The notes beneath the pieces were generated by a model, which was not told the DNA's origin, did no database searches, and saw nothing but the letters and a program-made list of their open reading frames with translations. A program made the translations under genes and the position numbers. Positions 17,852 to 27,210 of a stretch of 64,000 nucleotides of DNA are shown in pieces (the first letter of the stretch is position 1; every line of letters starts with the position of its first letter). The stretch is from Halieaceae bacterium. GTDB taxonomy: Bacteria; Pseudomonadota; Gammaproteobacteria; Pseudomonadales; Halieaceae. The DNA lies in contig CACCPA010000003.1 of assembly GCA_902547755.1 (NCBI GenBank), positions 124,001 through 188,000 on the forward strand, in the 5' to 3' direction.

Positions 17852-19960
17852 TCAATCGGAACGAACAGTGTATTGCTTGGTTATCCGTCCGCGCCGACTG
17901 TCTGCTGTAAATAGCGGTTCGTGCAGGATCTCATTGGTGTAGTCCTCGGCTTGGTCCAAGTAATGCGGTGAGTTGGGGTCGGTCATATCATTTCCGTATT
18001 GGTGCGTGCCGAGCACTTTTTGCTCGCCATCGGGCATCCATCGGATGAAGTAGTAGAGTCCGTCCCCGGCAACAGCCGTCAGGTGGTCGTCTCCGTCGAG
18101 CCGCCGAGAATAGATCGCACGCAACGTGTCAGGCCCTCCGGCAACCGGCCAGTGCGTGCCGTCTCTACCATGTCGATTGACATCACCCCAACGAGGATCA
18201 AGACGATCACCAATCTCCAGGGTTTGATCAATACAATCATCAAGAATCGCTTGTGCGTCGGGATTACTGGTGCCGCCACTCTCAGCTTGCCATTCGGCGG
18301 CAAGGACGCAGACACCGAGTGCGGCGCCGCGATTTTCTTTATCGGTCCCAAGATCCCAGCTCTCAAGAATCTCGATGGCACGGCTCACCGTGTCGCTCGA
18401 CCTCGGGAGTGCCATCACTTCGCTCAAAAACGCGATGCCTCTATAGTTCACCGAGTAGCTATTGTCGTGCTTTAGCTGCCAAGCCTCGTTAAACGAGATC
18501 TGTCCAAAGGCGGCAAACAGCTCAAGTCCGCGAGTTGCCCGGTTGGTCATTCGTGTCTGCCATCCGCCGTCAGCAGGTATTGTGTTTGGCTGTGGATTGT
18601 CCTGTAACTCGGTGATGTTGAAAGGCGTCTGGTTGGCACTGTGCACAAAGCCAGCCCCGGGATTGGTCACCTGAGGAAGTGCTGAGGTGGGATGGTAGCG
18701 CTGCCAGATAAGATCTGAGCGATCGCCCGGAAGGTATTGCTGCCAATTCCAGCCCGGAGCTCTTACCGGCAACTGAGCGTTATGAATGAAGTGAATGTCG
18801 CCGTGTCGATTGGCATAAACGAAATTGAAGCTCTGTATGTGATTCAGAGCGACCGCGGCTTTCCACTCCTCGAAGTTCTTCGCCTTGTTCATAGCCAACC
18901 ATTGCTCAACCTGTTTCATCTCATCGATGCCGGCGTAACGAATGGCATACACACCGTGCTCGGTCCTCAAGGCAGGGCCATGCACTGATCGGAGCACTTC
19001 CCGTTTGACCGACCACGGAATAAAACCCCAGAGTTTTAATTTAAGTTTTACCTCGCCAACCTCGAGGTCACGCCAGTCACCGTCAAGCCGGTATTGGTTG
19101 GGGTTGTCAGGGTTCATCTCGAGCACGTAAATGTCCACGAGATCAGGCTTGTTTACTGTCGCGCCCCATCCATGTTCTTCCGTAAACCCAACCCCCATAG
19201 TGGGTGCGCCGGGGAACAGACCACCCATGACATTGAGTCCCTCGCCTGACTCGATATGTGCTTCGTACCAGGCGACCGGTCCTGTAAGCGGCTGGTGAGA
19301 ATTGATAATGAGGTAGGTTGATCCATCCTCGGTTCGTGAGGGCGCAATGGCCGTCGCATTGGAGCCAATAGGGTCTTTAGGCTTGGGGTTGTAGGGCGCT
19401 TTGCTGACCGTGTTAGGCCGCGCGTCGCCAAAGAGTTCGAGCACGGGCCCGTCAAAACCGTAGAACAGCGGGTGCCTCAGCATGTGGCCCGCAATAATGT
19501 CCTTACCCGTTATCGGCAACAGCTCAGGATGCTTGACTTCGGAGGGGTTATCTCGAGTAAAGGCGTTAAAACCTTCAGCAAACGCCTCGACATAACGGCG
19601 GATCTCGGGCGACAGGACCCGCTCGTAGTCGCGATCAAGCGTTCCCCATAGGTCAAGCCATTTCACCAGATAGTCAGATTGCGCACCTTCCTGACCCTCG
19701 TAAAGCCCTGCCGTGCCGCGAAAAAAGGGCAGACTACCTTCCATAATTGGCCACGCATCCTCTGCTTGGACATAGGCCAGACCGAATGCGGCATCGGCAT
19801 CTGTCTCGCCGTAAACATGTGGAACGCCGTACAGATCTCGCTCAATACTCGCTTGGTGCGTCGCAGCGGCGACATGTTGACTGCACACCAACAGATAGAC
19901 GAGGAATGTGGAAAGAGAGCGGAAGCGAGTCGAGCGTGCTGTGAAGGTGCGTATGTGCAT
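17852..19960 (-). CDS. Penicillin acylase family N-terminal-nucleophile hydrolase, exported
   Basis: The 702-residue precursor belongs to the Ntn-hydrolase family that includes penicillin G acylase and the acyl-homoserine-lactone acylases PvdQ/QuiP. Such precursors cut themselves into alpha and beta chains at a Gly-Ser bond. Here that bond is in DPIGSNATAI, with Ser200 as the predicted nucleophile and new N-terminus of the beta chain. A Sec signal (hydrophobic STFLVYLLVC, then HVAAATHQ) sends it to the periplasm. ATG at 19960 with upstream GGAAA is chosen over an in-frame TTG at 19984. The most common family motif has an aromatic residue after GSNA; here it is Thr. The substrate (acyl-homoserine lactone, lipopeptide or another amide) cannot be told from sequence. 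Confidence 0.88.
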   Translation of the reverse strand: MHIRTFTARSTRFRSLSTFLVYLLVCSQHVAAATHQASIERDLYGVPHVYGETDADAAFGLAYVQAEDAWPIMEGSLPFFRGTAGLYEGQEGAQSDYLVKWLDLWGTLDRDYERVLSPEIRRYVEAFAEGFNAFTRDNPSEVKHPELLPITGKDIIAGHMLRHPLFYGFDGPVLELFGDARPNTVSKAPYNPKPKDPIGSNATAIAPSRTEDGSTYLIINSHQPLTGPVAWYEAHIESGEGLNVMGGLFPGAPTMGVGFTEEHGWGATVNKPDLVDIYVLEMNPDNPNQYRLDGDWRDLEVGEVKLKLKLWGFIPWSVKREVLRSVHGPALRTEHGVYAIRYAGIDEMKQVEQWLAMNKAKNFEEWKAAVALNHIQSFNFVYANRHGDIHFIHNAQLPVRAPGWNWQQYLPGDRSDLIWQRYHPTSALPQVTNPGAGFVHSANQTPFNITELQDNPQPNTIPADGGWQTRMTNRATRGLELFAAFGQISFNEAWQLKHDNSYSVNYRGIAFLSEVMALPRSSDTVSRAIEILESWDLGTDKENRGAALGVCVLAAEWQAESGGTSNPDAQAILDDCIDQTLEIGDRLDPRWGDVNRHGRDGTHWPVAGGPDTLRAIYSRRLDGDDHLTAVAGDGLYYFIRWMPDGEQKVLGTHQYGNDMTDPNSPHYLDQAEDYTNEILHEPLFTADSRRGRITKQYTVRSD

Positions 19961-20132
19961 CGTTATTTTTCCATACCGTATCAAGGAGTAGGCGTCAGCG
20001 GGACGAGCGACGTGTTATCCCACAATTTGCTGACCCTGTGTACCGATCCAGTATTCCTCATTTGCTCGCACTCAACGGCTTTGTCGAGGTTGTGACGTGG
20101 GGATTCCACCCGGACAGGGTTATACTCGAGTC

Positions 20133-21341
20133 ATGAACCTTATTGCGTTGGCCGTACCGTTTTTCCTGTTGTCTATTGCCGTCGAGTGGTCATGGGGACG
20201 CTGGTGCGGGCGAGACACGTACCGGCTGACGGACGCGGTGAGCAGTTTGACGCTCGGTGGTTTGTCTCAGGCGCGTCGATTCGTAGCGCTAGGCGCGGGT
20301 GGTGTTGTCTACGCGTGGTTGGCGTCGGTAACACCTTTCACGACATGGACGACAGAGGGTTGGCAAGCGTGGCTGATTGCATTCGTGCTTTACGATCTCT
20401 GCTACTACTGCTCGCATCGAGCCGGACACGAGGTGAAGCTTTTTTGGGCAGCGCACGTGGTTCATCACCAAAGTGAGGACTACAACCTTTCGACTGCGCT
20501 GCGTCAGACAAGCTCCGGGTTCCTCTTTGGTTGGATTTTTTACACGCCTTTGTTCTTTATCGGCGTCCCGGCGGAGATGATGGTGACGGTGGGCGCACTG
20601 AATCTGATTTACCAGTTTTGGGTGCATACGGAGCACGTTGGCGAGCTTGGTTGGTTCGAATACGTGTTTGTCTCTCCATCAAATCATCGCGTGCATCATG
20701 CGAGGAATGCTTGTTACTTAGACCGAAATTACGGCGGGGTATTTATCGTTTGGGACCGAATGTTTGGTTCCTATCAACGCGAGTTACCGTCTGAGCCTTG
20801 CGTGTATGGCCTAACCAAGCCGATACGATCCTGGTCTCCTCTGGAGGCATGGCTTCATGTTTACAGAGACATGGCGAGTGATATGTGGCGAACACGAAGT
20901 TGGTCTGATCGTTTGCGGGTGCCTTTCTCGCACCCCGCTTGGCAACCTTCAGATCTTACAGCAGCTGCGGAACCGGTCACCGGCGAACCTTTCGAAAAGT
21001 ATGACCCGCAGGTGTCGCGAGTTCGGAAGGTGAGCGGGACCATCAATTTAATCTTGATAACGTCGCTATTGGTGGCGGCACAGCAAAGCCAACTTGTACA
21101 AGGCTTTGAAGCCTATGCGTGGGGAATGATGCTGTGGCTCGGTGTTTCGAATGCGGCTTTGCTGAGCAATCATGACTCTACTTGGTTCAGAGTGCAGGAC
21201 GTATTGAAGCTGCTTGTCCTTTGTACACTGGCCGCACAGCTGTCAGCAGCGACAGCACTGGTCGTCATCCCGTTAACCCTGATGGGAACGGTCTGGCAGT
21301 GGTTTGAAAGGGAAGCAGAGGTGGCGAACGCCACCTCGTAA
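20133..21341 (+). CDS. Sterol desaturase / fatty acid hydroxylase superfamily membrane protein
   Basis: The 402-residue integral membrane protein carries the di-iron histidine clusters of the superfamily: HRAGHE, HVVHH and NHRVHH, with an added WVHTEH segment between. Several helices surround these motifs and three further hydrophobic stretches form the C-terminus, as in alkylglycerol monooxygenase-like proteins. It would perform an O2-dependent hydroxylation of a lipid in the inner membrane. ATG at 20133 is chosen because the in-frame codons upstream form an unlikely leader overlapping the promoter gap. It is divergent from the acylase gene. The convergent cytochrome c gene ends 8 bp beyond its stop. 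The natural substrate is unknown. Confidence 0.85.
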   Translation: MNLIALAVPFFLLSIAVEWSWGRWCGRDTYRLTDAVSSLTLGGLSQARRFVALGAGGVVYAWLASVTPFTTWTTEGWQAWLIAFVLYDLCYYCSHRAGHEVKLFWAAHVVHHQSEDYNLSTALRQTSSGFLFGWIFYTPLFFIGVPAEMMVTVGALNLIYQFWVHTEHVGELGWFEYVFVSPSNHRVHHARNACYLDRNYGGVFIVWDRMFGSYQRELPSEPCVYGLTKPIRSWSPLEAWLHVYRDMASDMWRTRSWSDRLRVPFSHPAWQPSDLTAAAEPVTGEPFEKYDPQVSRVRKVSGTINLILITSLLVAAQQSQLVQGFEAYAWGMMLWLGVSNAALLSNHDSTWFRVQDVLKLLVLCTLAAQLSAATALVVIPLTLMGTVWQWFEREAEVANATS

Positions 21342-21349
21342 GTCAATTG

Positions 21350-21787
21350 TTACAGAGTGCCGATATACGCCGCAATGTTACCGATGTCGTCATCGGTCAT
21401 TGGTTTGGCAACCGGCCACATCATCGCTGACTGAGCGCCACGTGGCTCGCCTGCACGGTAGCCAATCAGCTTGTCTGCGATATCACTAACCGCTTGGCCT
21501 GCGAGCTTGGGTCCAATACCACCCTCACCGTTACCGCCGTGACAGGCGATGCACTGACCGTAGTAAGTCTCGCCAAGTGCTTCGGGTGAAGCTGCGGCAA
21601 GCGCTTCCTGTTTTACGCGCTCAATATCGGCAATGCTTCCGCCATTTTCTGCCTTCCATGCTTCATAGCAGTCGCCAACACAGACGTTTCGGTTGCCAGT
21701 CCAAGACTCGTCATTGTTTGTCGTGCCGAGCCAGATAATGACGGTAACAGCGATCGTGAAAGCTGCGACGATGACATTCGTATTCAT
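21350..21787 (-). CDS. Membrane-anchored class I cytochrome c
   Basis: The 145-residue protein starts with an uncleaved or signal-like helix (VIVAAFTIAVTVIIWLG). It has one haem-binding motif CIACH (Cys79, Cys82, His83) and a likely axial methionine at M130 in KPMTDDDI. Two extra cysteines (Cys36, Cys40) lie in the linker and could form a disulfide. The fold should be periplasmic and facing the inner membrane. A strong ribosome site (GGGGGAAAT) precedes the ATG at 21787. The role is probably electron transfer to or from a dehydrogenase or oxidase; its partner is not in this window for certain. The gene is monocistronic. Confidence 0.9.
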   Translation of the reverse strand: MNTNVIVAAFTIAVTVIIWLGTTNNDESWTGNRNVCVGDCYEAWKAENGGSIADIERVKQEALAAASPEALGETYYGQCIACHGGNGEGGIGPKLAGQAVSDIADKLIGYRAGEPRGAQSAMMWPVAKPMTDDDIGNIAAYIGTL

Positions 21788-22056
21788 TGATTTCCCCCGG
21801 GTAAAAACGCTGACGCTTCGGTCGGCGCGAATGATAAGACCTTTATCCAGCTGATGTAAGTACGATCAGCATCAAGCTGGAAATTTCACCTTAATTAAGG
21901 TTATTGGCCGCACGGATGGACGCCTGTTCGTGATGTGACCAGAGGTAAAAGCCTGTATGGCGATGCTTGAACATGGTAAGTAAAAACGATTACGCCCATA
22001 CTGCGTCACCGTCGAACATTAGCCTTGGTCAAGACGCTTAAAGAGGAACTACAGTT

Positions 22057-22476
22057 GTGAAAGCTGTTTACACCGGACAAATAAAAGTTCGTTTCGCCGA
22101 TACAGATGCCAATGGACACACTTATTTCGGGAGCTATCTTGTGCTCGCGGATGAGGTGGTATCCGAGTATCTCGAGCAAGTTGGTTGGGACGCGGGGCCT
22201 GACGGTGACTTCCTGACCTTCACTGCCAATGCCAACATAGATTTTGTCGGTGAGTGTCTGGCGTGGGACATTTTGGATGTGTCTTGTAGTTTTACTAAAC
22301 TGGGTAACTCCAGCTGCACCCTAGAGTTTGAAATGCTGAACACGAGAACTAATGAAATCGCCACTAGAGGCAGTTTTGTCTACGTCTTCGTCGATAAGGA
22401 GACGCGTAAAAGCCGACCCATCCCTCAGCAGGTCAGAGACTCCATCATTGCAGCACAGCCTGAACTAGCTGGCTGA
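22057..22476 (+). CDS. Hotdog-fold acyl-CoA thioesterase (4HBT-like)
   Basis: The 139-residue protein begins VRFADTDANGHTYFGSYL, the hallmark of 4-hydroxybenzoyl-CoA thioesterase/YbgC-like enzymes, with an aspartate near residue 15 as the usual catalytic position. Length is typical. It would hydrolyse an acyl-CoA in the cytoplasm. The start is GTG at 22057 with a good AGAGGA ribosome site. A small protein gene follows 9 bp later on the same strand, so the two probably form an operon. The specific acyl group is not evident. Confidence 0.87.
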   Translation: MKAVYTGQIKVRFADTDANGHTYFGSYLVLADEVVSEYLEQVGWDAGPDGDFLTFTANANIDFVGECLAWDILDVSCSFTKLGNSSCTLEFEMLNTRTNEIATRGSFVYVFVDKETRKSRPIPQQVRDSIIAAQPELAG

Positions 22477-22485
22477 TATACACGC

Positions 22486-23052
22486 ATGAACGAGACAGTT
22501 AACCCACACGGCAACCCCCAGGGTAAAGGGCTTGTCATGGTGCTCCAGCAGATGGCTGCTGCAGCACCCGCGGAGATTCGTCCAAAATCTGCGGATGAGG
22601 CGCTGTTGGACTACTGGTGCTCGAGTCTTGTCCTGTCTGCAGCGTTTAAGTTTCGCGTAGCGCCTGATAACACGTATTACCTGTATCGCGCGGAAGGCGA
22701 GTGGCAGTTGTCGCTCATCTCACCCCGGGAGTGGGGCAGACGATTGCCCGGTGATTATGTGGCCGAGTGCCAGCTCAGCCAGGATATGACCTGGAAGGTT
22801 CGGTTTGATTCTGATCTCAGCCAGTCGGTTAGAGATGCGCTGGTCATGTTCCTTGAAGGATTTCAGGAGCAGGCGGCTCGGTCGCAAAGCTTTGACGAGT
22901 TGCTGCCTGACTATGTGGAGAGTCTTCCGTATCAGCAACGTGTGCTTGCGTCAGCGCTTAAGCGGTCACTCAAGCACTCACTGCGTCTCGCTGGCGATAA
23001 CGGTGTCGGGCTGTTAGCGGCGGTAGTCGAGCGGCGGCTCTCTATCTCCTAA
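22486..23052 (+). CDS. Uncharacterised protein, DUF2452-like
   Basis: The 188-residue soluble protein has no signal or membrane segment. It shows the sequence NPHGNPQGKG near the N-terminus, then a segment with YYLYRAEGEWQLSLISP and a helical C-terminal half. I recall similar proteins annotated as DUF2452 in gammaproteobacteria, but that assignment is from memory and is uncertain. The fold may be small alpha+beta. It follows the thioesterase gene by 9 bp and its 3' end overlaps the convergent amidohydrolase gene by 39 bp, an unusual tail-to-tail overlap. Function unknown. Confidence 0.75.
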   Translation: MNETVNPHGNPQGKGLVMVLQQMAAAAPAEIRPKSADEALLDYWCSSLVLSAAFKFRVAPDNTYYLYRAEGEWQLSLISPREWGRRLPGDYVAECQLSQDMTWKVRFDSDLSQSVRDALVMFLEGFQEQAARSQSFDELLPDYVESLPYQQRVLASALKRSLKHSLRLAGDNGVGLLAAVVERRLSIS

Positions 23053-24447
23053 GAGCGCTTCGTACTGGAAGTTAGCTCCACGTCTAAGGTCAAATTCGGC
23101 TTTGGCTTCTATCACAATGCCCGGATTTTCAAATAGCTCAACGGCCGTGAGCGCCATCGACTTGGCCGCGACGATCATGCCCTTGTGCCCAATCGGCGTA
23201 CCGCCCGCGGCAACGGCTTGCCATGTATGCGCGCCAGTGCCTGGAACCCAGGTCGCTGTACTCATACCAACCGTGGGGACTGTCCAGCTGACGTCACCGA
23301 CATCCGTGGATCCATTGCCCCGTTGACCCGTTTCGAAGGGCTTTATGTCGGCCGCACGTCCCTTGGTGTAGGCGCCCGCGGGCAATGTTTTTGAAATCTC
23401 TGCAGCAAAGACTTCATCGGCCTTGCTATACTCCACACCACCAACTGACGACAACTTCGCGTGCATAACCTGCGCCAGGGTGTCGTTGGGAAGCACGCTG
23501 TAGTTGCCATGGATGATCTCGTAGCTCATCGAGGTGCCTGTCCCAACTGCCGCAGCTTCCGCCGTGGCCATGACACGATCCCAAATCTCACGAAGGGTCG
23601 TCTCGTTGGGGTGTCGGACGTAGTAGAACGATTGAGCGGTATTCGGCACCACATTCGGTGCTGAACCGCCGTTTGTAATGACATAATGGAGGCGAGTCGC
23701 GGTTGGTACATGCTCTCGCAGCAAATTAACCATGAAGTTCATGGATTCCACGGCGTCGAGCGCTGATCGTCCTCGGTCAGGTGCCGAGGCGGCGTGTGAT
23801 GAGACTCCCGAGAAGGTGAACTTAGCCGATCGGTTGGCCAAGGTGCTCGCCGAATCGGCGGCATTGACGGAGGAGGGGTGCCAGTGAATGACGGTATCCA
23901 CGCCATCGAAGAGACCCGCCCGTACCATATAGACCTTTCCAGAGCCGCCTTCCTCAGCCGGTGTGCCGAAGAACTGAATCGTACCCGGGGTGCCCGTGCG
24001 CTCCAGCCATTCTTTGACGGCAATAGCCGCGCCTGCTGAACCCGCGCCAAACAGATGATGGCCACAGGCCTGAGCTGCATTTTTACCTTCGATTTTTTGC
24101 TCGAAAGGCACCGCTGCTTGGCTTATGCCCGGCAGTGCATCGAATTCGCCCATGACAGCAATGACTGGCTCGCCGGATCCGTAACTGGCTACAAACGCTG
24201 TCGGTATATCAGCCACACCGCTTTCGATACTGAAGCCTTCCGCTGCCAACGCACTTTTTAATGCCTCGCTTGAGCGCGTTTCCTGATAGCCCACTTCCGC
24301 GAGATCCCAGATGAGGTCACTGAGATCTGTTAGCTGTTGCGATCGGGTTTCAATGCTGCTGATGACACCCTCATTAGCCTGCGATGCGAGCGACGATAGT
24401 GTGAGGATTGCAGAAACAAGGGTGATTCGAGTTAATTTTGAAGGCAT
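23014..24447 (-). CDS. M20D family amidohydrolase, exported
   Basis: The 477-residue protein resembles AbgB-like aminobenzoyl-glutamate/amino-acid amide hydrolases of peptidase family M20D. The metal-binding region QACGHHLFGAG, the EEGGSGK motif and a GVSSHAAS dimerisation-domain loop are visible. A signal peptide (ITLVSAILTLSSLASQANEG) indicates periplasmic location. ATG at 24447 is used; an earlier in-frame start at 24501 would add a leader ahead of this signal and is unlikely. It would release an amino acid or aromatic amine from an amide. Its 3' end overlaps the DUF2452-like gene on the other strand by 39 bp. Confidence 0.87.
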   Translation of the reverse strand: MPSKLTRITLVSAILTLSSLASQANEGVISSIETRSQQLTDLSDLIWDLAEVGYQETRSSEALKSALAAEGFSIESGVADIPTAFVASYGSGEPVIAVMGEFDALPGISQAAVPFEQKIEGKNAAQACGHHLFGAGSAGAAIAVKEWLERTGTPGTIQFFGTPAEEGGSGKVYMVRAGLFDGVDTVIHWHPSSVNAADSASTLANRSAKFTFSGVSSHAASAPDRGRSALDAVESMNFMVNLLREHVPTATRLHYVITNGGSAPNVVPNTAQSFYYVRHPNETTLREIWDRVMATAEAAAVGTGTSMSYEIIHGNYSVLPNDTLAQVMHAKLSSVGGVEYSKADEVFAAEISKTLPAGAYTKGRAADIKPFETGQRGNGSTDVGDVSWTVPTVGMSTATWVPGTGAHTWQAVAAGGTPIGHKGMIVAAKSMALTAVELFENPGIVIEAKAEFDLRRGANFQYEALLGDREPPLDYRR

Positions 24448-24733
24448 CGTAGTGGCTCTTGTTTGGGGTGAGTTTCCAATGAGAGTAAGGCTCTTGAACA
24501 TACTAGCAAAGCATTTGAGTCTTGGGTTTAGGGGTTACAGTTGTGTAATCAGGCTATGCAGACCATCTGCGGCGCAAGACTGCGCGAGGCACAGGTTCTC
24601 AGCGCGTTTATAGATGTCTTAGTACCATGTCGCTGCCGAACTATCTGTAGCCCTTTGACACCGTGCCCCACTGGCATCTATGGGTGTGCAGACCTCAATC
24701 GTGTCGGTGTAGACTAACAATCTCAAGGGATCT

Positions 24734-25345
24734 ATGCCTCAGTCAGAGGGCTCAATGGCAGACAGTAACTCAGTAGTTTCGGTTGATGGGCGACGGCAGC
24801 GCGGAGAGCGTACACGCCAGGCTATTATCGAAGCGGCACTCTCGCTTCAGGAGGAGGGAGTACTTGTGCCCACTGCCCAGCAGATATCCGATCGTGCTGG
24901 TGTGCTGATTAGGTCCTTCTTCCGCCACTTTGATGACATGGAAACGTTGTTCAAGGCGGCTGACGACCAGCTGCGTGACTCCTATGAAGCGCTTTTTATT
25001 GGTGGCGATCGCCAAGGTTCCCTATTGGAGCGAGTTCATCGCGCGGTAGAGCGACGAAGTGCGGCTTTTGAACAATTGACAAACCTTTTCTTGGGCACCA
25101 AAGCACAGTTGTGGCGCTACGACATGCTGCGCAATAACTACGCACGCAATCAGAAAGGTTTGAGAAAGGATCTCGAGGCCTGGTTGCCTGAGTTGAATGG
25201 TCTGCTGGAGGTTGAGTGCGAGTCTGTGCATGCCATTGCCTCTTTTGAGATGTGGAATCGATTGCGGAGCGAGCAAGGTTTGTCCGAAAAAGCGAGTATT
25301 TCGGTTATTCAGTCAACGCTCATTAGTCTTTTAAGCTCCGACTGA
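24734..25345 (+). CDS. TetR family transcriptional regulator
   Basis: The 203-residue protein has an N-terminal helix-turn-helix of TetR type (RQAIIEAALSL through ISDRAGV and SFFRHFDDMETLF). The C-terminal ligand domain is unlike any family I can name. The third HTH helix begins IRSFFRHF, close to the typical pattern. Start ATG 24734 has an AAGGGA ribosome site. It lies 134 bp upstream of a sulfatase gene on the same strand and is the most likely local regulator of the sulfatase-GST region, which is inferred from position. No operator-like palindrome stood out in the flanking gaps. Confidence 0.88.
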   Translation: MPQSEGSMADSNSVVSVDGRRQRGERTRQAIIEAALSLQEEGVLVPTAQQISDRAGVLIRSFFRHFDDMETLFKAADDQLRDSYEALFIGGDRQGSLLERVHRAVERRSAAFEQLTNLFLGTKAQLWRYDMLRNNYARNQKGLRKDLEAWLPELNGLLEVECESVHAIASFEMWNRLRSEQGLSEKASISVIQSTLISLLSSD

Positions 25346-25479
25346 TCCACCAGTGCATCTGCAGATAAATTTTTACACCCTCATATTGGCGCTCTAGACA
25401 AAAATAGACATAACCTATGACGTAATAATGAGCCGTTGCAGATGACAGTGGTCTGTCACTCGGCGTTGGAGACGGATGC

Positions 25480-27150
25480 GTGAAAAAATACTTACTTATC
25501 GTAGCTGGATTATTGGTTATTTCGGGCGCACTCGCTTATCAACATCAAACGAAGCTCTTACTGGCACTTGTGAAGTATCAGTCGGCCAACGAACACGAGG
25601 TAGGCCCCCCTCGCGACATTCCTTGGAACCAGGGGCCCGAAGAAGCGGCTACTCCCCTGGCTGAGCGTCCACCCAATATTATTCTTATCGTCGCTGATGA
25701 TCTGGGATACAACGACATCTCTACGTTTGGCGGAGGCCTGGCTGATGGCCGAGTCAAGACGCCTCACATTGATCAGTTAGCGGCGGATGGGGTGGTCTTT
25801 ACCCAGTCTTACTCTGGCGCCGGCACCTGCGCGCCCTCGCGTGCCATGTTGATGACGGGGCGTTATCCGACACGAACGGGATTCGAGTTCACACCGACGC
25901 CTTCCGGCATGGCGCCAATGATTTCCAGAATCTCAGCGGAGATGAATCGGGGCGCACCGCCCATGCTGTATGACGCTGCACTCGATGAAACTAAGCCACC
26001 CTATGAAGAACAGGGCCTTCCGCCCGAAGAAGAGACAATCGCTGAGGTGCTAAAAGAGAAGGGGTACGCCACCTTCCATATCGGGAAGTGGCATCTGGGA
26101 CGTAAAAACGGCATGGCGCCACATGAACAGGGCTTCGACCAGAGCTTACTCATGGCCAGCGCGCTCTACCTTCCAGAGGACGATCCGAATGTCGTAAACG
26201 CGAAGCTCGAGTTTGACCCCATTGATCAGTTTTTGTGGGCGCGCATGGTATTCGCCAACAGCTTCAACTCAGGTGACGAGGATCGATTTGAGCCGCGAGG
26301 TTACCTAACCGACTACTGGACCGATGAGTCCATCAACATCATTAACGCCAATAGACATCAACCTTTTTTCTTGTATTTGGGTCATTGGGGAGTACACACG
26401 CCGCTGCAGGCAACGCGAGAGGATTATGACGCAGTGGGCGATATCACGCCGCACCGCGCGCGGGTTTACGCTGCCATGATCCGTTCGCTGGACCGGAGTA
26501 TAGGCCGTATCAACGCCGCGCTGGAAGAGGCCGGTTTGGCCCATAACACCCTCGTTATCTTCACAAACGACAATGGGGGTCCCGGTTACATTGGCTTACC
26601 TGACATCAATAAGCCCTTCCGTGGCTGGAAGATCAGCCAGTTTGAGGGTGGCATCCGGGTACCCCTCATGATGAAGTGGCCAGCCAAGATTACGGCAGGT
26701 ACTGTTGCAGAAGAGCCAGTCGCGCATATTGATGTCATGCCAACACTGACGGCAGCCGCCGGTGCAGAGCAGCCTCAAGATGTGATCATCGATGGTAAGA
26801 ACCTACTGCCTTTGGCGACAGGGAATGGCAAAGAGGCTTGGAGCCGTGACACTTTATATTGGCAAAGCGGGCATTATCGAGTGGTGCGCCACAAAGATTG
26901 GAAGCTTCAGGTAATGGCGAGACCCGATAAACAGTGGCTCTTTAATCTCGCCGAAGACCCCAACGAGCAAATCAACTTAGCGATGAGCGACCCTGAAAAA
27001 GTCGCCGAGTTGATGGCCCTGCTGGATGAGCACGCCGCAAGTGCTCGAACGCCGCTATATCCCGCCGTTATGGAGAGTGCGATTAGCATCGACAAGACAT
27101 TGGTGGAGCGTTTCGAGGACGGCGACGATTACATTTACTGGCCAAATTGA
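25480..27150 (+). CDS. Arylsulfatase-type sulfatase, membrane-anchored or periplasmic
   Basis: The 556-residue protein is a type I sulfatase. Its active-site motif CAPSRAMLMTGR places the formylglycine precursor at Cys117 and the partner Arg at 121. Metal-binding D73-D74 lie in ADDLGYND, and the late NDNGG motif is present. The N-terminus (KKYLLIVAGLLVISGALAY) is a signal anchor or signal peptide, so the active site faces the periplasm. It needs a formylglycine-generating enzyme, which is not in this window. Start is GTG at 25480 with an upstream GGAGA. It is followed by the DUF1330 gene, so a role in organosulfate catabolism with that gene cluster is inferred. Substrate unknown. Confidence 0.92.
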   Translation: MKKYLLIVAGLLVISGALAYQHQTKLLLALVKYQSANEHEVGPPRDIPWNQGPEEAATPLAERPPNIILIVADDLGYNDISTFGGGLADGRVKTPHIDQLAADGVVFTQSYSGAGTCAPSRAMLMTGRYPTRTGFEFTPTPSGMAPMISRISAEMNRGAPPMLYDAALDETKPPYEEQGLPPEEETIAEVLKEKGYATFHIGKWHLGRKNGMAPHEQGFDQSLLMASALYLPEDDPNVVNAKLEFDPIDQFLWARMVFANSFNSGDEDRFEPRGYLTDYWTDESINIINANRHQPFFLYLGHWGVHTPLQATREDYDAVGDITPHRARVYAAMIRSLDRSIGRINAALEEAGLAHNTLVIFTNDNGGPGYIGLPDINKPFRGWKISQFEGGIRVPLMMKWPAKITAGTVAEEPVAHIDVMPTLTAAAGAEQPQDVIIDGKNLLPLATGNGKEAWSRDTLYWQSGHYRVVRHKDWKLQVMARPDKQWLFNLAEDPNEQINLAMSDPEKVAELMALLDEHAASARTPLYPAVMESAISIDKTLVERFEDGDDYIYWPN

Positions 27151-27210
27151 GGCTGCGAACTGGTCGCTTCAAATCAAAGTCAAAGGCTTTGAAATTAGAG
27201 GAAATACGCA

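Noticed and set aside
21976-21994. GTAAGTAAAAACGATTACG, 16 of 19 bases like the inner part of the glucan-cluster dyad
   Set aside because: It lacks the inverted-repeat symmetry and stands in front of an unrelated thioesterase gene. The match is likely chance for an A/T-rich 19-mer.
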